64,000 bases of DNA from UBA7672 sp040398465 (GCA_040398465.1 JBBAUA010000013.1:1-64000), one strand, 5' to 3'. Positions 52,739 to 61,836 are shown, counted from the stretch's first letter. The notes: a model not told the origin generated them from the letters alone. Made by a program: numbers and translations.

Positions 52739-54395
52739 GCTCGTCACCGGCGCGCTCGCAATCGCCCTGGCGGCAACTTCATCTGCGGGGGCGCAGGTCG
52801 CATCGCGTCCGCTCGCCCAGGTCGACGCCTGGGGTGTCGGCTGGATCGGAGCCAATGAAGGGGCCCTACCTGCGACTTTCTGGGACAATACCAGCGCCGG
52901 CACGCTCGCGCCGTTGATGACCAGCCTGCAGCCGAAGGATCTAGCGCCCTCCGCTCGCGCCGCCCTGCGCCGCGTGCTGCTCTCGCGCAGCAAGGGTCCG
53001 GACGATGGCGACAAGCTCACGCCCGAGCGCCTTCGCCTCATCGAGGCCATCGGCGAGTCCGCCTACGCGGCGGACCTGCGCAAACGCTATCCCTCCGCCG
53101 ACTGGGGCAAGTCCAGCGAACGCCAGGTCGCCGAACTTGATCTGCTGCTTGGCAATACTGAAACCGCCTGCGCCGCCGCCAACGGCAAGCCCACAACGGA
53201 AGCTGACTGGCTACCGCTTCGCTCTGCGTGCGCCGCGCTCGAGAAGGACGCCGGCGCGAACCTCATCTCGGAGCAGATCGCCCGCACCAATGAAAGCCTG
53301 GGCGTCTGGCTGGTTGGCGCACTTCCAGCGATCAATACGCCCGACATCGCCAAGCCCGATGGCCGCTATGCAACGCCGCTGGAGGCCGCCATCTCGGTCG
53401 CGGCGAACCTGCCCGTCCCCGTCAACGCATTCGCCGGCGTGGCGCCTGACATCGCCGCCGCCGTCGCGCTCGACAAGGACGCGACGCCCGAACAGCGGCG
53501 CGCCGCCCTTCGTCCGGCGCTCAACAGCGGCAAGCTTAGCCCCGCCGACATCGCAGCGATCCTTGCCCTCAAGGTCGCGGAAGCGCCCAAGCCCACGACG
53601 CGCGGAGCACCCGCCAAGCCGGACCATCTCGCACTCGCCATCGCGGCTGCCGCCAACAAGGACGCCAAGCCCGAGGCAAAGGCCGCCGCCTACGCGGCAG
53701 CCCTTCGCGCCGCCGAAACCTTCGCCGACGGCCGCCTCACGGCCATTGTCCTCATCGCCGACATCAAGGGCCTGCCGCGGAACGCGGCAACGCTGCCTTT
53801 CGCTGAACCCTTGGCCCGTGCAGCACTCCTGGCAGGCGACCCGAACCTCGCCACCGACTGGCGCAAGCATCTCGGCACAGCCCCGAAAGACAAGCAGGAC
53901 GGGTGGGCCGCCGCCCGCATCGACCTGATGCTCGCCTTTGCCGGCGCGAACACCGAACCGCACGCCGCCATCCTCGACCGTATGCTGGAGGCCGCGCCCT
54001 ATCCCGTGGCCGCAGCCAACGCTGTCTCCACGGCGAAGACCCCCGCGGCCGTCGAACAGCAGCTGGGGCTTCGCCGCATCGAGAACACGCGCGCCCTTTT
54101 CATGCTTGTCGGTGCTGGCCGCGACCTCACGGCCGCACAGCGCGCAACGCTATCGGTCCAGCGCACGGCAGGCCGCGGCGTGTCCGATTCTGCCATCGCC
54201 AGCATCGCATCGGCTGCGCGCCAGAATGCCGACGCCGAAGCCGCCCTCGCCATAATCAACCAGCTCGGCCCCGACGTCTCGGCCCTCTCCTTCGCTGGTC
54301 TCGCCGACCTCCTCACCCAGCTCCGCGAGATCGGCATGACCGACGACGCCAACGCCATCGCGCTGGAATCGCTACAGGTGTGGAAGGCGCTCTAG
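52722..54395 (+). CDS. Secreted Ala-rich repeat-like protein, unknown function
   Basis: 557-aa protein with an N-terminal signal peptide (LVTGALAIALAATSSAGA-Q) and a long Ala-rich helical body, resembling alpha-solenoid proteins: short helical units such as GKLSPADIAAILALKVAEAPK, AAAYAAALRAAETFADGRL, AALAIINQLGPDV. ATG 52722 has GGAGG upstream. Position between a small membrane protein (overlapping) and xerD suggests an envelope gene pair. Function unknown. Confidence 0.7.
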   Translation: MHPRNRLVTGALAIALAATSSAGAQVASRPLAQVDAWGVGWIGANEGALPATFWDNTSAGTLAPLMTSLQPKDLAPSARAALRRVLLSRSKGPDDGDKLTPERLRLIEAIGESAYAADLRKRYPSADWGKSSERQVAELDLLLGNTETACAAANGKPTTEADWLPLRSACAALEKDAGANLISEQIARTNESLGVWLVGALPAINTPDIAKPDGRYATPLEAAISVAANLPVPVNAFAGVAPDIAAAVALDKDATPEQRRAALRPALNSGKLSPADIAAILALKVAEAPKPTTRGAPAKPDHLALAIAAAANKDAKPEAKAAAYAAALRAAETFADGRLTAIVLIADIKGLPRNAATLPFAEPLARAALLAGDPNLATDWRKHLGTAPKDKQDGWAAARIDLMLAFAGANTEPHAAILDRMLEAAPYPVAAANAVSTAKTPAAVEQQLGLRRIENTRALFMLVGAGRDLTAAQRATLSVQRTAGRGVSDSAIASIASAARQNADAEAALAIINQLGPDVSALSFAGLADLLTQLREIGMTDDANAIALESLQVWKAL

Positions 54396-54441
54396 GAGCG
54401 ATACTAACCTCTCCTAAACCCGTCAGCGCCACTGTCCCCCC

Positions 54442-55362
54442 ATGTTGGACAATCGCCGCATCGAAGCCTTCCTCGACACGCTCCGCGCCGAACGCGGCGC
54501 CGCCGACAACACGATCGAGGCCTATCGCCGCGATCTCGAGGACGCCTCGAGCTATCTGCGCGCCAACAAATCCTCGCTCATCCAGGCCGGCGAGCGCGAC
54601 CTCTCCGACTTCGTCCGCGACCTGCACGCGCGCGGCATGTCCGCCGCCACCGTCTCGCGCCGTCTATCGGCCCTGCGTCGCTTCTTCCGCTTCCAGCTCG
54701 GCGACAATGAGAGGCAGGACAACCCGACCTCGCGCCTCGACGGCCCCGCCACGCGCCGCGATCCGCCAGATGTTCTCTCCCGTGACGAAGTCAGCCGCAT
54801 CATCGAAGCTGCGCAGGGAACCGAGCCTGCCGACCTGCGCACCATGTGCCTCGTCGAACTCCTCTACGGCGCAGGCCTGCGCGCGTCAGAATGCTGCGAC
54901 TTGCCGCTCTCGGCCTTGCCCGCCCCCGGCGCGACCGTGCTGATCGTGCGCGGCAAGGGCGACAAGGAGCGCATCACGCCGCTTGGGCGCCCGGCGCTTA
55001 CCGCCCTCAAGAACTACATGGCCGTGCGCGAGAGCTTCCTGCCGAAATCCGCCACGCGCTCTACCGCCCAACGCTTCGTCTTCCCATCACGCGGATCGAC
55101 CGGCCGCCTCACCCGCCGCCGCCTTGGCCAGATTCTCGAAGACCTCGCCATGAAGGCCAACATCGCCATCGATCGCGTAACGCCCCACGCCCTCCGCCAC
55201 GCCTTTGCAACGCACCTGCTCTCCGGCGGCGCCGACCTGCGCGCCGTGCAGCTTCTTCTCGGCCACGCCGACATCTCGACCACGCAGATCTACACCCACG
55301 TCGTTACCGACGAACTGCGCGACCTGCTGGAAGCAGCGCATCCGCTGGCGCGGGCGTCCTAG
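54442..55362 (+). CDS. xerD: Tyrosine recombinase XerD
   Basis: 306-aa site-specific recombinase resolving chromosome dimers at dif with XerC and FtsK. N-terminal core-binding (SAM-like) domain to about residue 100; catalytic residues in the C-terminal domain: Arg147 (YGAGLRASE), Lys near 172-175, His249 and Arg252 (TPHALRHAFATHLL), His275 (LGHADI), Tyr284 (TQIYTHV). Length and spacing are of the XerD type. The stop shares the CTAG palindrome with the convergent glycosyltransferase gene. Confidence 0.93.
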   Translation: MLDNRRIEAFLDTLRAERGAADNTIEAYRRDLEDASSYLRANKSSLIQAGERDLSDFVRDLHARGMSAATVSRRLSALRRFFRFQLGDNERQDNPTSRLDGPATRRDPPDVLSRDEVSRIIEAAQGTEPADLRTMCLVELLYGAGLRASECCDLPLSALPAPGATVLIVRGKGDKERITPLGRPALTALKNYMAVRESFLPKSATRSTAQRFVFPSRGSTGRLTRRRLGQILEDLAMKANIAIDRVTPHALRHAFATHLLSGGADLRAVQLLLGHADISTTQIYTHVVTDELRDLLEAAHPLARAS

Positions 55363-56732
55363 GCGCGCCGGCTCCCTCGCACCCGCGCCCGCATCGCCAG
55401 CATGAACGCGATCACCGGCCCCAACACGCGCGCCGCCACTTTCTCACCGGGTGTCTCGGCGAACTTCAGGAAGTAGCGGTTGAACCCCGCGCCCTTGTGT
55501 TTCTCCACGAACAGCGACGGCGCGTCGCTCGTCGCCCCGAAATGCAGCGCCGAGGCATGCGGCGTATAGATCACCGAGCCGCCATCGGCCTCGGCGCGCC
55601 GGCACAGGTCGAGATCCTCGACATGCATGAAATACCCAGCGTCGAACCCGCCAAGCCTGCGAAAGCTCGACGCCGACATGTACATCAGCGCGCCGCTGAC
55701 CGCGTCCATCGGCACAGGCCCATCAGGCTCCGGCTCGTTGTTGCGATTGATGTTCACGAAAGCCGGGTTGAGGGCGCGCAGCCAGCCAAGCCCCAGAAAC
55801 GTCGCCGCGGCCGAGCGGATGGTCAACCTGCGCCGCCGCCCGCCGCGCTGCTCCCTGCCATCCGTCCCGTAGATCTTGCCGCCGACAATCGCCGGCTCTG
55901 CAGCGCCGCCCATCGCAACCTCAAGCGCCCTCACGGCGCCCGGTTGCAGCACGGCATCCGGATTGATGATCAGCAGCCGATCGCCAGTCGCAGCCGCCAC
56001 GCCAAGATTCACGGCCGCAGCAAAGCCGCGATTGACGCCGCCGCCCGTGATCTTCAGCTTTCGTGACTTCTCATATGCATCCTCGACGCGCTCCAGCATC
56101 TCCACTGGGTTGCCATTGTTGACGAGAATGATCTCGTCCACTGCCGGCTCATTCTCCAGCGCGCCAAGACATATCAGCAGCGCCTCGCCCGTGTGATAGC
56201 TCACCACGATGGCGGAGATCGTGTGCACCACAGGCTCGGGCGCCGCCGGCTTCTCTTCCGGCAGCTCCGCTGCCAACTCCTTCATCGCATGTAGCAGGTC
56301 GCGCATCCGCTCCTGCACTTCGTCCATCGCCCGAGACGAGATCATCCGCGCCTGCCAGAAGTCTCGCGCCAGCGACAACAGCGGCTTCATCAGCGTTGGA
56401 AGCGCCTCCCCCGCATCGACCTCACGCACGATCGGATCGAGATTGTCCGCCAGCCGACGCATCTCGTCCTGGCTCGCATCATCAACGCGCATGACCGCGA
56501 TGGCGCGCATCACATCCAGCGCGCTCGGCGCCCCGCCGAGCCCCGACAGGATGCGCGAGGTGATCCGCTCCCCCGCCCGAGTCGCAAGGCACAGGTCCGC
56601 CATCTCGGCAGGTGCGCCCGGCGACAGGATCGCTTCGTCGGCCCACGACTCGACAGTCTTGAGATCAACCAACCCGAGCCTCAGCCGCAGGCCAAGGACT
56701 CGGGCATGTGCGATGATCGCCTTCGTCGTCAC
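55359..56732 (-). CDS. Family 2 glycosyltransferase with N-terminal extension
   Basis: 457-aa protein. Residues about 170-400 form a GT-A/GT2 domain (ISAIVVSYHTGEALLICLGAL, VNNGN, NRGFAAAVNLGVAAATGDRLLIINPDAVLQPGA with the DxD-like NPDA at about 257-260), of the rhamnosyl-/O-antigen-transferase type, ending with a hydrophobic C-terminal helix. The preceding ~168 residues are a separate helical region without recognised family. Overlaps thrS upstream by 4 nt and shares CTAG with xerD downstream. Confidence 0.83.
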   Translation of the reverse strand: MTTKAIIAHARVLGLRLRLGLVDLKTVESWADEAILSPGAPAEMADLCLATRAGERITSRILSGLGGAPSALDVMRAIAVMRVDDASQDEMRRLADNLDPIVREVDAGEALPTLMKPLLSLARDFWQARMISSRAMDEVQERMRDLLHAMKELAAELPEEKPAAPEPVVHTISAIVVSYHTGEALLICLGALENEPAVDEIILVNNGNPVEMLERVEDAYEKSRKLKITGGGVNRGFAAAVNLGVAAATGDRLLIINPDAVLQPGAVRALEVAMGGAAEPAIVGGKIYGTDGREQRGGRRRRLTIRSAAATFLGLGWLRALNPAFVNINRNNEPEPDGPVPMDAVSGALMYMSASSFRRLGGFDAGYFMHVEDLDLCRRAEADGGSVIYTPHASALHFGATSDAPSLFVEKHKGAGFNRYFLKFAETPGEKVAARVLGPVIAFMLAMRARVRGSRRA

Positions 56733-58666
56733 GCCTTCGCGCGTTTCAGATCAGGCGGCAGCGCTTCCTCGGCGAGGAACACCTTCGCATCATCCAGCAT
56801 CACGACCTCGTTGGCCTGCGACCCGAAGCGGCGCAACGCCAGCTTGCGCTCCTCCGCCTCCTTGGCGCCAACAACTGCAATCACGGGGATCTTCTGCAGA
56901 GAATGCTCCCGGATCTTGTAGTTGATCTTCTCGCCCCGCGTATCCACCGTCACGCGCAGGCCCGCCTTGCGCAACTCCGCCGCCGCCTCTTCCGCATAGG
57001 CGTGCGCGCCCTCGGAAATCGAGGCGACCACCACCTGCACAGGCGACAACCACATCGGGAAAGCCCCGGCATAGTTCTCGATCAGCACGCCGATGAAGCG
57101 CTCCAGCGAACCAAGGATCGCGCGGTGTAGCATCACGGGACGATGCTTGCCGCCATCCTCACCAACATACTCGGCGTCAAGACGATCCGGCAGAACGTAA
57201 TCCAGCTGGATCGTGCCGATCGTCCACTCGCGTCCGATCGCATCCTTGATCACGAAGTCCAGCTTCGGCGCATAGAACGCGCCATCGCCCTCCGCGATGA
57301 TCGGCTCCACACCCGCGGCCCGCGCCGCAGACAGCATCTGCGTCTCGGCCTTGTCCCAGAACTCATCCGAGCCCGCGCGTTGCTCCGGCCGCGTCGCCAG
57401 ATTGATGTGATGCGTCTCCAGCCCGAAGTCCGCATGGATCGACTTGGCCAGCGTGATGAAGCGCGCCGTCTCGCCCTCGATCTGGTCCTCACGGCAGAAG
57501 ATGTGCGCATCATCCTGCGTGAACGCACGCACGCGCATCAGGCCGTGCAGCGCGCCCGACGGCTCATAGCGGTGACACGCGCCAAACTCCGCCATCCGCA
57601 TCGGCAGGTCGCGATACGACTTCTGCCCCTGCTTGAAGATCTGCACATGTCCAGGGCAGTTCATCGGCTTCAGCGACAGCACCTCGTCTTCCGCCGTCTC
57701 CGCCACGAACATGTTGTCGCGATACTTCTCCCAGTGTCCCGACTGCTCCCAGAACTTGCGGTCGAGCACCTGCGGCGTGCGCACCTCGATATAGTCCGCC
57801 TCGTCCAGACGGCGGCGCACATAGCTCTCCACCGTCCGCCAAAGCGTCAGCCCCTTGGGATGCCAGAACACCATCCCCTTGCCCTCTTCCTGCATGTGGA
57901 AGAGGTCGAGCTCGCGGCCGAGCTTGCGGTGATCGCGCTTCTCCGCTTCCTCGAGACGCACAAGATGCGCTGCAAGATCCTTCTCGTTCGCCCACGCCGT
58001 GCCGTACATGCGCTGTAGCATCTCGTTGCGATGATCGCCGCGCCAGTACGCGCCAGCCAGCTTCATCAGCTTGAACGCCTTCGGCAGCTTGCCCGTGCTT
58101 GGCAGGTGAGGCCCGCGGCAGAGATCGCTCCACTGGTCGCCATGCGCATAGAGCGTGATGTCCTCGCCCGGTGGTATGATGTCGTCGATGATCTGCGCCT
58201 TGTAGTCCTCGCCAATGCCCCTGAAGTGAGCGATCGCATCGTCCTTCGACCAGACCTCGCGATTGATCGGCAGGTCGCGGTCGACGATCTCCTTCATCCT
58301 CGCTTCGATCTGCGCGAAGTCCTCCGTCGAGAACGGCTCCTTCCGCGCGAAGTCGTAGTAGAAGCCATCCTCGACCACCGGTCCGATCGTCACCTGCGTG
58401 CCGGGAAACAGCTCCTGCACTGCCTGCGCCATAACGTGGCTGGCGTCGTGGCGCAGAAGCTCCAGCGACTCCTTCGCGTTGATGTCCAGCAGTTCGAGCT
58501 TCACATCGCCCGGCAGCGGCCGCTTCATGTCGAATAGCTCGCCATCCACCTTGGCGATCACCGACCGCTTGGCCAGTGATTTGGAGATGGCCTCCGCAAT
58601 CGTCATCGGCGTCGACCCGTCGGGGTATTCGCGCACCGAGCCATCGGGGAAGGATACGTTGATCAT
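56729..58666 (-). CDS. thrS: Threonyl-tRNA synthetase
   Basis: 645-aa class II aminoacyl-tRNA synthetase. N-terminal TGS domain (MINVSFPDGSVREYPDGST), editing domain with LLRHDASHVMAQA and the HXXXH-type motif, catalytic core with motif 2 region (CHRYEPSGALHGLMRVRAFTQDDAHIFCREDQ) and motif 3 (LGSLERFIGVLIENYAGAFPMWLSPVQ), and an anticodon-binding C-terminal domain. The start at 58666 is taken because TGS begins immediately there; the long open frame upstream continues into non-coding and yidD sequence. Confidence 0.95.
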   Translation of the reverse strand: MINVSFPDGSVREYPDGSTPMTIAEAISKSLAKRSVIAKVDGELFDMKRPLPGDVKLELLDINAKESLELLRHDASHVMAQAVQELFPGTQVTIGPVVEDGFYYDFARKEPFSTEDFAQIEARMKEIVDRDLPINREVWSKDDAIAHFRGIGEDYKAQIIDDIIPPGEDITLYAHGDQWSDLCRGPHLPSTGKLPKAFKLMKLAGAYWRGDHRNEMLQRMYGTAWANEKDLAAHLVRLEEAEKRDHRKLGRELDLFHMQEEGKGMVFWHPKGLTLWRTVESYVRRRLDEADYIEVRTPQVLDRKFWEQSGHWEKYRDNMFVAETAEDEVLSLKPMNCPGHVQIFKQGQKSYRDLPMRMAEFGACHRYEPSGALHGLMRVRAFTQDDAHIFCREDQIEGETARFITLAKSIHADFGLETHHINLATRPEQRAGSDEFWDKAETQMLSAARAAGVEPIIAEGDGAFYAPKLDFVIKDAIGREWTIGTIQLDYVLPDRLDAEYVGEDGGKHRPVMLHRAILGSLERFIGVLIENYAGAFPMWLSPVQVVVASISEGAHAYAEEAAAELRKAGLRVTVDTRGEKINYKIREHSLQKIPVIAVVGAKEAEERKLALRRFGSQANEVVMLDDAKVFLAEEALPPDLKRAKA

Positions 58667-58763
58667 TGTCTCGTCTTTCGTGTTCCGCAGGACGGGTAAA
58701 GCACTTCGCCGGGTCTTTGAACCCGCTGCCGTCCGGTTTGATTGGGATTTGGTCCCTTGGAAC

Positions 58764-59099
58764 CTAAGGGCGCGCCGGTTCGGACCGGTCCACGCTCCAG
58801 ACGCCATAGCGCCAGGGGGTGAACCACCGCGCGCCGGTGCTAGTGAGGGTCGGCGCCGGGTCCCACCCGTGCGATCCTCCAGGGCGACAGCGCGCAAACC
58901 GCGCCAGCCCCATCCACGATCCCGCCCACACGCCATGCCGGCTCACGCATTCCGCGCAGTATTCCGAGCATGACGGCTCATGCCGGCACCGCACGCCAAG
59001 CGCGACGAACGCCGGCGACAGCGTCGCCTTGTAGCCCTTGAGCAGGGCGCCGATCACCGGCTTGTACCCGGGGGCCATATCTGGAGCTTGGGGGGCCAT
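58764..59099 (-). CDS. yidD: Membrane protein insertion efficiency factor YidD
   Basis: 111-aa protein with the YidD core: KPVIGALLKGYKATLSPAF, then VRCRHEPSCSEYCAECVSRHGVWAGSWMGLARFARCRPG, with the Cys-rich CRHEPSCSEY. YidD aids YidC in membrane insertion. The usual length is about 80; here a C-terminal extension (TGARWFTPWRYGVWSVDRSEPARP) is added. Located away from rpmH-rnpA-yidC, at least within this window. Confidence 0.85.
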   Translation of the reverse strand: MAPQAPDMAPGYKPVIGALLKGYKATLSPAFVALGVRCRHEPSCSEYCAECVSRHGVWAGSWMGLARFARCRPGGSHGWDPAPTLTSTGARWFTPWRYGVWSVDRSEPARP

Positions 59100-59204
59100 G
59101 CCTCAGACCATACCCCAACCGCCAAAGACCAGCAAACAGACCGGCGACGGCTTGCAGCCGCTGGCCGCCGGGCTAAAAGACCGCCACTCGATCGGGGATT
59201 GGTC

Positions 59205-59711
59205 ATGAAGTACGCCATTTTCGCCGCCGCGCTCGCGCTGGCCGCCTGTCAGCCTGCCACCCAGGAGGCCGCCAAGCCGGCAGAGCCCGCCGCCCCGGCT
59301 GCGGCCCCCGCTCCAGCAACCGAACCCGCCAAGCCCTCCGGCCCCCCGCGCACGGTCGCCGCTGAGACCATGTCTGACGATCTCTCTGGCGCCGCCGCCG
59401 TCACCGACATCCATTTCGTCGAGGACGCGGACGTTAAGCTGTTCTCGACAGCCGGCGGCGATCCCGCGATCAACGGGCTCTACACCTACCTTGCCCTGTT
59501 CACCGCACCGGAGGGCTGGACCCGCATCTACATGATCGGCAACTTCAACTCATGGGACGTCATTGAGGAATCGCCGACGCGGGTGGTGCTGAAAGTCAGC
59601 CGCTCCTGGATCGAGGAAGGCACGGGCGAGGTGAAGACCGCCGACGAAAAGCTGATCCTCGATGTACCGCAGGACGAGAAAGCTCCGCTGACGGTCACGC
59701 CCGCCGCCTAG
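59205..59711 (+). CDS. Hypothetical lipoprotein
   Basis: 168-aa predicted lipoprotein: MKYAIFAAALALAAC (lipobox Cys15), a Pro/Ala-rich linker, then a folded domain (LSGAAAVTDIHFVEDADVKLFSTAGGD, GLYTYLALFTAPEGWTRIYMIGNFNSWDV). Secreted, function unknown, no family recognised. Upstream sequence in frame is non-coding. Confidence 0.6.
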   Translation: MKYAIFAAALALAACQPATQEAAKPAEPAAPAAAPAPATEPAKPSGPPRTVAAETMSDDLSGAAAVTDIHFVEDADVKLFSTAGGDPAINGLYTYLALFTAPEGWTRIYMIGNFNSWDVIEESPTRVVLKVSRSWIEEGTGEVKTADEKLILDVPQDEKAPLTVTPAA

Positions 59712-59805
59712 AAGCCAAGGCCCCCGGATCTCCTTCCGCGCGGCTGCGTGATCACGTTCCGCACGGCCCATTCCCGCAATCGCCCCGCTGCGCTAGCCTC
59801 AGGCC

Positions 59806-60441
59806 ATGCCAACGCCACGCGTCTTTGCAGACCTCCACGCCCAGGCTCGCCGCCTCGCGCGCCGGCCGGAGGAAGCCGACGACCTTCTGCAATCCGCGCT
59901 ACTCGCGGCGCTTGAATCCGGACGCACCGACCTCGCCTCGCCCGAGACACGCCGCTGGCTATCCGGCGTTATCCGCAACCGCGCCGCCTTCGACGCCCGC
60001 ACCTCCGCCCGCCGCCGCCGCCGCGACAGCGCATGGGGCGAAGACGTCTTCCCTCGCACAGAGCGTGGGGGAGGTGGGTCGCCGCGTCTCCTCGGCGAGA
60101 CGGTGGGACCTGCCGCTACTCTCCCCAAGCTCTCCCCCTCCCTCCGCCTCACCGCGCTCCTCGCCCTCTCCGGCCATACCCGCCAGGAAATCGGCTGGCT
60201 CCTGAATCTCTCCGACACCGCCCTCCGCCAGCGCATCTCCCAACTCAAGCGCGCGCTCGACAACGCCCCCGCCCCGGACGCGGCCCCCACCGGCCCCCTC
60301 GCCTTCGGCCGCATCCGTCGGGCTCTGCTCGGGCCCGCCCGCCGCGAGAACGCCTTTCTCGCCAGCCATGACCCTGACGGTCATCTTTTCGTGGTCAGCC
60401 GCTCACACTTCCCCGCCCCGCGGCAACAGACAGCCGGGTAA
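59806..60441 (+). CDS. Sigma-70-like (ECF-type) RNA polymerase sigma factor
   Basis: 211-aa protein: sigma region 2-like helices at the N-terminus (ADLHAQARRLARRPEEADDLLQSALLAALESGRTD, then WLSGVIRNRAAFDARTSARRRRR), a Gly/Pro-rich linker, a region 4-like helix-turn-helix (LSGHTRQEIGWLLNLSDTALRQRISQLKRAL) and an ~60-residue C-terminal tail. No anti-sigma gene is seen. The linker is encoded by an imperfect palindrome (60065-60127). 17 nt before a VOC-family gene, likely co-transcribed. Confidence 0.75.
   Translation: MPTPRVFADLHAQARRLARRPEEADDLLQSALLAALESGRTDLASPETRRWLSGVIRNRAAFDARTSARRRRRDSAWGEDVFPRTERGGGGSPRLLGETVGPAATLPKLSPSLRLTALLALSGHTRQEIGWLLNLSDTALRQRISQLKRALDNAPAPDAAPTGPLAFGRIRRALLGPARRENAFLASHDPDGHLFVVSRSHFPAPRQQTAG
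60065..60127. repeat. Imperfect palindromic element inside the sigma-factor linker
   Basis: GGGGGAGGTGGGTC...CGTCTC centred on CTCGGC with GAGACG...GGGACCT...CTCTCCCC on the far side. It codes the low-complexity linker between regions 2 and 4. Resembles REP-type elements inserted in-frame; whether it is repeated elsewhere in the genome is unknown. Confidence 0.4.
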
Positions 60442-60458
60442 GGACAAAGGAGACCCCC

Positions 60459-60848
60459 ATGCTCGGCAAATACGCAATCGGCAACATCGTCTATTACGTG
60501 TCAGACGTTGACCGCACCGAAGCCTTCTACCGCGACACGCTCGGTCTCGCCGTCGACCGCGTCCCCGGCGAGGGTCCAGAACACGGCGGCGACTTCCTCA
60601 TCGCCCACACGGCGGGCGGCATCGACCTGATCTTCTTCGCTAACCCCGAAGCAATGCCGGGCCAGTCGCCCGTCATCGTCTTCACCCTGGCCGAAGGAGG
60701 CATCGACGGGATCGTTGAAGGCCTCGCAAAAAAGGGCGCGACCATCGTCACGCCTCTCAGCGAGGCGCCCGGCGGTTGGTCCGCCGACCTCGGCGACCCT
60801 GACGGCCACGTCTTCTCCGTCTACCAGTCGGAAGAAATCCCGCGCTGA
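60459..60848 (+). CDS. VOC family protein
   Basis: 129-aa vicinal oxygen chelate-fold protein: GNIVYYVSDVDRTEAFYRDTLGLAV near the N-terminus and second repeat VIVFTLAEGGIDGIVEGLAKKGATIV, ending GDPDGHVFSVYQS with the C-terminal metal-ligand position. No specific activity can be assigned. Follows the sigma-factor gene by 17 nt; such sigma/VOC pairs occur elsewhere in alphaproteobacteria. Confidence 0.85.
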   Translation: MLGKYAIGNIVYYVSDVDRTEAFYRDTLGLAVDRVPGEGPEHGGDFLIAHTAGGIDLIFFANPEAMPGQSPVIVFTLAEGGIDGIVEGLAKKGATIVTPLSEAPGGWSADLGDPDGHVFSVYQSEEIPR

Positions 60849-60880
60849 CGTGAGCAGGGCGGGCGCGCCTCAGCGCCCGC

Positions 60881-61819
60881 CTACAGGTCCAGGTCCCAGA
60901 ACTCGCTAGTCGCCTGGCCGCCCCAGTCGTCATGGCTTTCCTGGCCCGTTTTGCGGAATCCAAGCTTCGCATAAATCGCCCGCGCCGCCGTCAGCTCCGC
61001 ATGCGTCCACAGCGTCACGCGCCGGTATCCCTTGGCCCGCGCGAAGGCGACGCATTCTTCCGCGAGCCTCCGCCCCAACCCCATCCCCCGCGCCTTGGGA
61101 TCAAGCAGCAGCAGCCTGATCCGCGCGACGTCCGCCTTCCTTGCTTTCGGATCGTCCTTCACCAGCATGACACAGCCGACGGGCTCGCCACACATCACCG
61201 CAATCCAGCACTTCTCCAGCTTCGCGTCGAAACTGGCGACGAAATCCGAAACGATCCTGGCGCACATCCCTTCGAACGGCCCGCTCCAGCCATACTCCTC
61301 GAAGTAAAGCTCTCCATGCCGCTTCACCATCCAGCCAAGATCGCCCGGCGCCGGATCACGCAAAGTGCAACTGTCGCCCGCAACCTCCCCAGCCACCAGC
61401 GCCTCGATCGCCTGCATCGCGCCAACCAGCCGTTCGCGCTCCGCGCCGCCCAGTCTCGCAAGCATCGTGGTTGTCTGCTCCAGCTGCCGCGCATTCGCCG
61501 CCGCAAAACGCGTGCGCCCCTTGGTGGACAATCCGAGATAGCTGACCCGCCCGTCCGCGTCAGATCGCGTGCGCGTCACCAGTCCGTCCTTCTCGAAGCG
61601 CGCCAGCATGCGGCTGAGATAGGCCGCGTCGAAATCCAGCGCCTTCGCGATATCGCTCGCCGTCACCCCCGCGCCATTCGCGATCTCAAACAGTACGCGC
61701 ATTTCACCAAGCGACCATGGCGTGTCGAGAAAGTTCTTCCGCAGCGCACCGACCTCTCGGGTGTAGAAGCGGTTGAACCGGCGAACAGATGCGATCTGCG
61801 ACTTGGATGGCCTCGACAT
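60881..61819 (-). CDS. MarR-type HTH/GNAT acetyltransferase fusion
   Basis: 312-aa fusion of a MarR winged-helix regulator (residues about 1-145: FLDTPWSLGEMRVLFEIAN, VTASDIAKALDFDAAYLSRMLARFEKDGLVTR, wing RVSYLGLSTKGR) and a GNAT acetyltransferase (about 155-312: PGDLGWMVKRHGELYFEEYGW, LDPKARGMGLGRRLAEECVAFARAKGYRRVTLWTHAELTAARAIYAKLGF). The regulator probably binds the palindrome 61837-61859, 18 bp upstream of its start. The acetyl acceptor is unknown. Confidence 0.93.
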   Translation of the reverse strand: MSRPSKSQIASVRRFNRFYTREVGALRKNFLDTPWSLGEMRVLFEIANGAGVTASDIAKALDFDAAYLSRMLARFEKDGLVTRTRSDADGRVSYLGLSTKGRTRFAAANARQLEQTTTMLARLGGAERERLVGAMQAIEALVAGEVAGDSCTLRDPAPGDLGWMVKRHGELYFEEYGWSGPFEGMCARIVSDFVASFDAKLEKCWIAVMCGEPVGCVMLVKDDPKARKADVARIRLLLLDPKARGMGLGRRLAEECVAFARAKGYRRVTLWTHAELTAARAIYAKLGFRKTGQESHDDWGGQATSEFWDLDL

Positions 61820-61836
61820 GGAGGCACATTCGGCAC

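Noticed and set aside
54403..54418. CTAA-N7-TAAA resembling a CtrA site before xerD
   Set aside because: Two mismatches to TTAA-N7-TTAA, and such near matches are frequent; not strong enough to claim.
58667..58936. N-terminal extension of thrS
   Set aside because: Upstream frame runs through the yidD region without domain content; the TGS domain starts at ATG 58666.
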